A stretch of 64,000 bases of DNA. Origin: Ruminococcaceae bacterium YRB3002. GTDB lineage: Bacteria; Bacillota; Clostridia; Saccharofermentanales; Saccharofermentanaceae. Below, piece after piece: positions 61,901-64,000 of this stretch. A model generated the notes under the pieces. The model worked only from the letters and a program-made list of their open reading frames with translations. It was not told the DNA's origin and did no database searches. The DNA lies in contig FMTG01000010.1 of assembly GCA_900099715.1 (NCBI GenBank), positions 1-64,000 of the forward strand, written 5' to 3'. The stretch's first letter is position 1, and the number at the start of each line of letters is the position of its first letter. The position numbers were made by a program, and so were the translations under genes.

Positions 61901-64000
61901 GCAATACTACCGGTCCTGTATCTACCGGCGGCGCATTCGGCTTGATCGAAGGTACGAGCGCCACTGCTCTCAGGTCCGGGACACTCATGATCAATGCCGT
62001 TAATGATGGCGTTATCGTATCAAGGGGAGCTGCTAACAGTTACGGCTCAGGTGGTGCTATTGGCGGAGTAACCACTTATGTTACTTCACCGCTCTATATC
62101 AGTACTGTTAATAACAACCAGTCCCAGATAATCGGTACCGGAAATAATATAGATAATTCCAATGGCACCGGCGGTGCGATCGGATCAATGCCATTTAATA
62201 ACAGTACGACGATCCCTACAGGTTCTGTTGTATATGCTGAGAATCACGGCTATATAACAGGTACCCACCGTGTAGGCGGAGCTATTGGTAATGCTGCACG
62301 TATAGAAGGCAGCGTATATGCAGCAAATTATACATGTGTTTCCGGCAAGTCTGCTACAGTAAATGGCGGACAGTATGTTGGCGGTGCTATAGGAAGTGCA
62401 CTGATGTCCAACTACGGAACGGTTCAGTCGATCCTGCATCAGGGTGCTGTGATCAATGGAACCAGTTTTGTCGGAGGTGCAACCGGAAAACTGCAGGGTC
62501 TTATGCAGGAAGGCGGTGTTGTCAGAACTATTGTCAAAGGAACTTCTTCCGTTACCGGTTCCCAGTATCTTGTTGGAGGTGTCTCAGGTGATGTTCGTGT
62601 TGACGGCACCGGAAGCAGTGGCTTGATCGAACTGAAGGGTGACAGCTCTGTTCCTGTTCTTACTGTAAGCGGTGGTGCTGAATACTCGGCAGTCGGTGGT
62701 GCCGTAGGATTGCTGAGATCCAATGTAGCAAATGCAGTTAAGGTATCTACACCGACCCAGTCCGGTTCTGACAGACTTGTAATTCTCGTGGATGGCGGAA
62801 GCGAAGTCGGCGGCGCTGTAGGTAAACTCCGTTCTTCCAAAAATGACAGCAGTACCCCGACTGTAGTTCTTAACAACGACGCGACAGCTCAGAATATCAA
62901 TGTTGACATCAGCGTAAAACTGCACCCGAATTCTCACATTGCCGCAGGTAATGGCGGTAATGTCGGCGGTGCTGTCGGATTGATAGAGACATCAGGCGGT
63001 ACATTTGGCGGACACATAAGTGTAAGTTCAGCTGCAGGCTCCTCTTCCGGTGGATCATATATTCTGGGTAACGGAAGCTGCGTCGGCGGTGCTGTCGGTC
63101 ACTTTGTGAAGTCTGCACCGAATAATGTCAATACGGCTTCAGGCATCAATGTTGATTTCTCATCCGCTGCATGGCTCATCCGTGCGACCGGACTGTCTAA
63201 CAGCGACGAGGCAAACGTCGGTGGTGCTGTAGGATATTTTGAGGGTGCTGAGAACGGCAATACCGGAACAGATAACACCGGATTCCCTGTCGATGTTAAG
63301 CTTGGTTCGTCTACGGTTCTTTCGAATGGCTCCAACGTTGGCGGTGCCATCGGTAAGAACATGATCCACAACGGCGTGATAACAGTATCGGCATCCGGCT
63401 CGATCAGCGGTTTCGATAATGTAAGCGGCGGTATCGGATACAACAAGTCTAACGTTACAAGCATCACCACCGTTATAGCAGGTGAGGTGGAAGGCAACGG
63501 AGATAATGTCGGCGGTGCAGTAGGACTGACAGAGAGGACTGTCAGATCAATAGATGCGACGCTTAATTCCGGTGCTGATATCAGCGGTAACTATAATGTT
63601 GGCGGTGCGGCAGGACGCATAGCATCAGAAGTCACGGATGTTGCCATTACTGTGGACAGTATTTCTGTAAAGATCAATGCTAATAAGTCTATCACAGGTA
63701 AAGAGAACCTGGGTGGTGCTGTGGGTATTGTCGGTTCCAATCTGATAACCAAGGATCTTATCATCAAGAGTATAACGGCTGAGATCAATACCGGAACGCC
63801 GATAAGCCAGAAGTCAGGCAGTTACGATACTGCCTGCATCGGAGGCGTTATCGGTAATCATTTCAAGGGAACACTCAATTCCATCAGTCTCAGCGGAACA
63901 GGCGGAAGTGTCAATCCTTCATCTGCCAACAGCGACGCTCCTGACCGCACTGTTAAGAAAGCTGCTCTTATAAGCGGAAAGGGAATGTATATAGGCGGCG
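58963..64000 (+). CDS. Giant prepilin-headed surface protein with GG-x-x-G (GLUG-like) repeats; runs off the window
   Basis: Open for at least 1679 codons to the window end with no stop. Residues 1-20 end in RHG, then FTLVELVVVITIIAIIAAV: a canonical type IV prepilin leader with cleavage after Gly20, Phe21 and Glu25 (+5). After the helix comes a ~680-residue unique region, then from about residue 710 a repeated module with VGG(A/L/V)(V/I)G every ~30-50 residues, as in GLUG-type beta-solenoid adhesins. Normal pilins are 120-250 residues. Expected substrate of pilD and passenger of the divergent pilus operon. Adhesion is inference; the reading frame and leader are seen. Confidence 0.85.
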   Translation, partial: MRLIRTEMNNSSRRRRARHGFTLVELVVVITIIAIIAAVGITALIGYIDQSRYEKNAQNAITVYQAAQTALMQKTSGGLIDPWTDSLVKRKLSSAEQNALIEGLDQENESNHTKLSLTFNPKTTGNPDDKCLYDLLSGYFYDSSVFAGTMAIELDVTATYGNGKVNYSASVLTAFYCEQNNSESGGWDDICLNTKGGGTADGLPYRDKTYRIKTSHVGLFDGTSESVSGPGGILPVALPHTLSYELDGHLIADSTNTGYLFNLRNGETLDVAWAIFDLDEDAPYMDHDENIKIILHTAEGAVFGNASSYGDVELEISKDKMQSFLNSIASRSETTVYESMNNNYYNITRTSKDGLINVDVTVGGSSKGTYSFPMTMTRVIGDGRKGCPDLRKGYYEFRLSLDCMMTRADESVASADRYNAERLFDKTPRNIYATLEGEFTTYLEDGSAKLKKIAHEDAVIAARAIDDPVYFTGMNKVNGVTNYCYFVKPEAAAYDEVDDEENDITGRCIVNTIFGDKKYSSEANGTSWTSAGGNAVITAFRHLYNIRQIESGTVTYRIVSDLDWYINKTGMMTVSEVRVYASQANTNRNNLGYQNVRYRTPATYETSGISIVSFPALNTLKSGQTLTSMSKADGEKFTINNVQMRTASFINKTDLSYGLICKNLGTIYNIYTNNLNLVLVNVKDGTASDYNKICPDTPVTFEFGASIPVDAHPVGGLVGINSGNIGSTVLTDDNVNTIRMSNTIIMTGSYWKANNNCHEVGGVIGTFINSGSMSGVIRFDGSFAVVNGGKDAAGILGDCKRDIGARLVVDGRPTRDAQSEFSLPVNSLTGKKLSCVVIGRGHVGGAIAYIEKCAMTYAPGRELTPDDLSVNSTTGKITFPKMDDEDYMIDVNLPSDSMIVKMGVIGDSSVRHIGGAIGSWLTCSGSYVGIRVNNQGSILATDTSKNVLCGGAIGRETTSSISTVYVDIVNGMNSRVGSLSNTTGPVSTGGAFGLIEGTSATALRSGTLMINAVNDGVIVSRGAANSYGSGGAIGGVTTYVTSPLYISTVNNNQSQIIGTGNNIDNSNGTGGAIGSMPFNNSTTIPTGSVVYAENHGYITGTHRVGGAIGNAARIEGSVYAANYTCVSGKSATVNGGQYVGGAIGSALMSNYGTVQSILHQGAVINGTSFVGGATGKLQGLMQEGGVVRTIVKGTSSVTGSQYLVGGVSGDVRVDGTGSSGLIELKGDSSVPVLTVSGGAEYSAVGGAVGLLRSNVANAVKVSTPTQSGSDRLVILVDGGSEVGGAVGKLRSSKNDSSTPTVVLNNDATAQNINVDISVKLHPNSHIAAGNGGNVGGAVGLIETSGGTFGGHISVSSAAGSSSGGSYILGNGSCVGGAVGHFVKSAPNNVNTASGINVDFSSAAWLIRATGLSNSDEANVGGAVGYFEGAENGNTGTDNTGFPVDVKLGSSTVLSNGSNVGGAIGKNMIHNGVITVSASGSISGFDNVSGGIGYNKSNVTSITTVIAGEVEGNGDNVGGAVGLTERTVRSIDATLNSGADISGNYNVGGAAGRIASEVTDVAITVDSISVKINANKSITGKENLGGAVGIVGSNLITKDLIIKSITAEINTGTPISQKSGSYDTACIGGVIGNHFKGTLNSISLSGTGGSVNPSSANSDAPDRTVKKAALISGKGMYIGG
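61102..64000 (+). repeat. Degenerate GG-x-x-G repeat array within the giant protein
   Basis: About 24 copies of VGGAVG-like hexapeptides. Examples start near 61102, 61240, 61489, 62272, 62380, 62692, 62959, 63079, 63217, 63508, 63598 and 63709. Periods vary from ~80 to ~150 bases; DNA identity is low, so it is protein-level repetition. Confidence 0.85.

Noticed and set aside
61740-63788. Series of minus-strand frames (84-145 codons) opposite the giant protein
   Set aside because: Pro/Thr-rich shadows of GG-repeat codons; none has a start signal.
61102-64000. Spaced repeats considered as a CRISPR array
   Set aside because: Units are protein-level repeats in one open frame with low DNA identity and variable spacing; no identical direct repeats or cas genes.

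Overview
The window reads as chromosome of an anaerobic low-to-mid GC Gram-positive bacterium, most likely class Clostridia (Bacillota). The evidence is AddAB instead of RecBCD, butyrate kinase, a DUF6465-type Lys/Ala-rich protein, choline-binding-like wall repeats, strong GGAGG ribosome sites and the DUF2975/XRE pair. No phage, integrase or intact IS was seen. Genus cannot be fixed from sequence alone.

Layout. 1-4.5 kb: the end of a wall-repeat surface protein, then a sensor joining a beta-propeller to an HD-GYP phosphodiesterase. 4.5-6.2 kb: an antibiotic-resistance-type ABC-F ATPase behind what looks like a complete leader-peptide attenuator. 6.1-8.5 kb (minus): a LuxE-LuxC fatty-acid reductase pair. 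8.6-12 kb: rpsO, butyrate kinase, an AI-2E family permease and a Lys/Ala-rich protein. 12.1-18 kb: serine acetyltransferase, McrB, McrC and UvrB in one tightly packed run, so a restriction system is embedded in housekeeping genes. 18-22.5 kb: a zinc-ribbon protein, a large protein with a TerD-like C-terminus and an EAL phosphodiesterase. 22.5-24.5 kb (minus): small and broken genes, including a 34-residue peptide, a decayed surface-protein tail, a DUF2975/XRE pair and a peptide with a textbook double-glycine leader. 24.5-34 kb: a GH16 lipoprotein with divergent AraC regulator, lipase-like protein, MscL, voltage-gated-type K+ channel, tRNA-Val, a 3D-domain-like secreted protein, small enzymes and a MATE exporter. 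34-47 kb: the double-strand-break enzymes AddB-AddA and SbcD-SbcC, with TadA between. 47-52 kb: a ribokinase-like protein lacking the usual catalytic motif, a membrane glycosyltransferase and a two-component system sharing an intergenic region with two 15-bp palindromes. 52.3-64 kb: a type IV pilus assembly operon (minus; pilin-like protein, PilC, PilM-PilN fusion, PilO, PilB, PilD) and, divergent from it, a giant prepilin-headed protein of at least 1679 codons that runs off the window.

Two themes stand out. The first is surface attachment: the wall-repeat protein, the pilus machine with its giant pilin-headed adhesin, two c-di-GMP phosphodiesterases (HD-GYP and EAL) and a GH16 glucanase suggest a cell that sticks to and digests polysaccharide. 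The second is unusual expression signals: at several genes a -10 box sits so close to the ATG that the mRNA should be leaderless or nearly so, and the ABC-F gene has an attenuator. The best candidates for undescribed biology are the giant pilin-headed adhesin with its compact pilus operon, the ABC-F leader, and the orphan double-glycine peptide.
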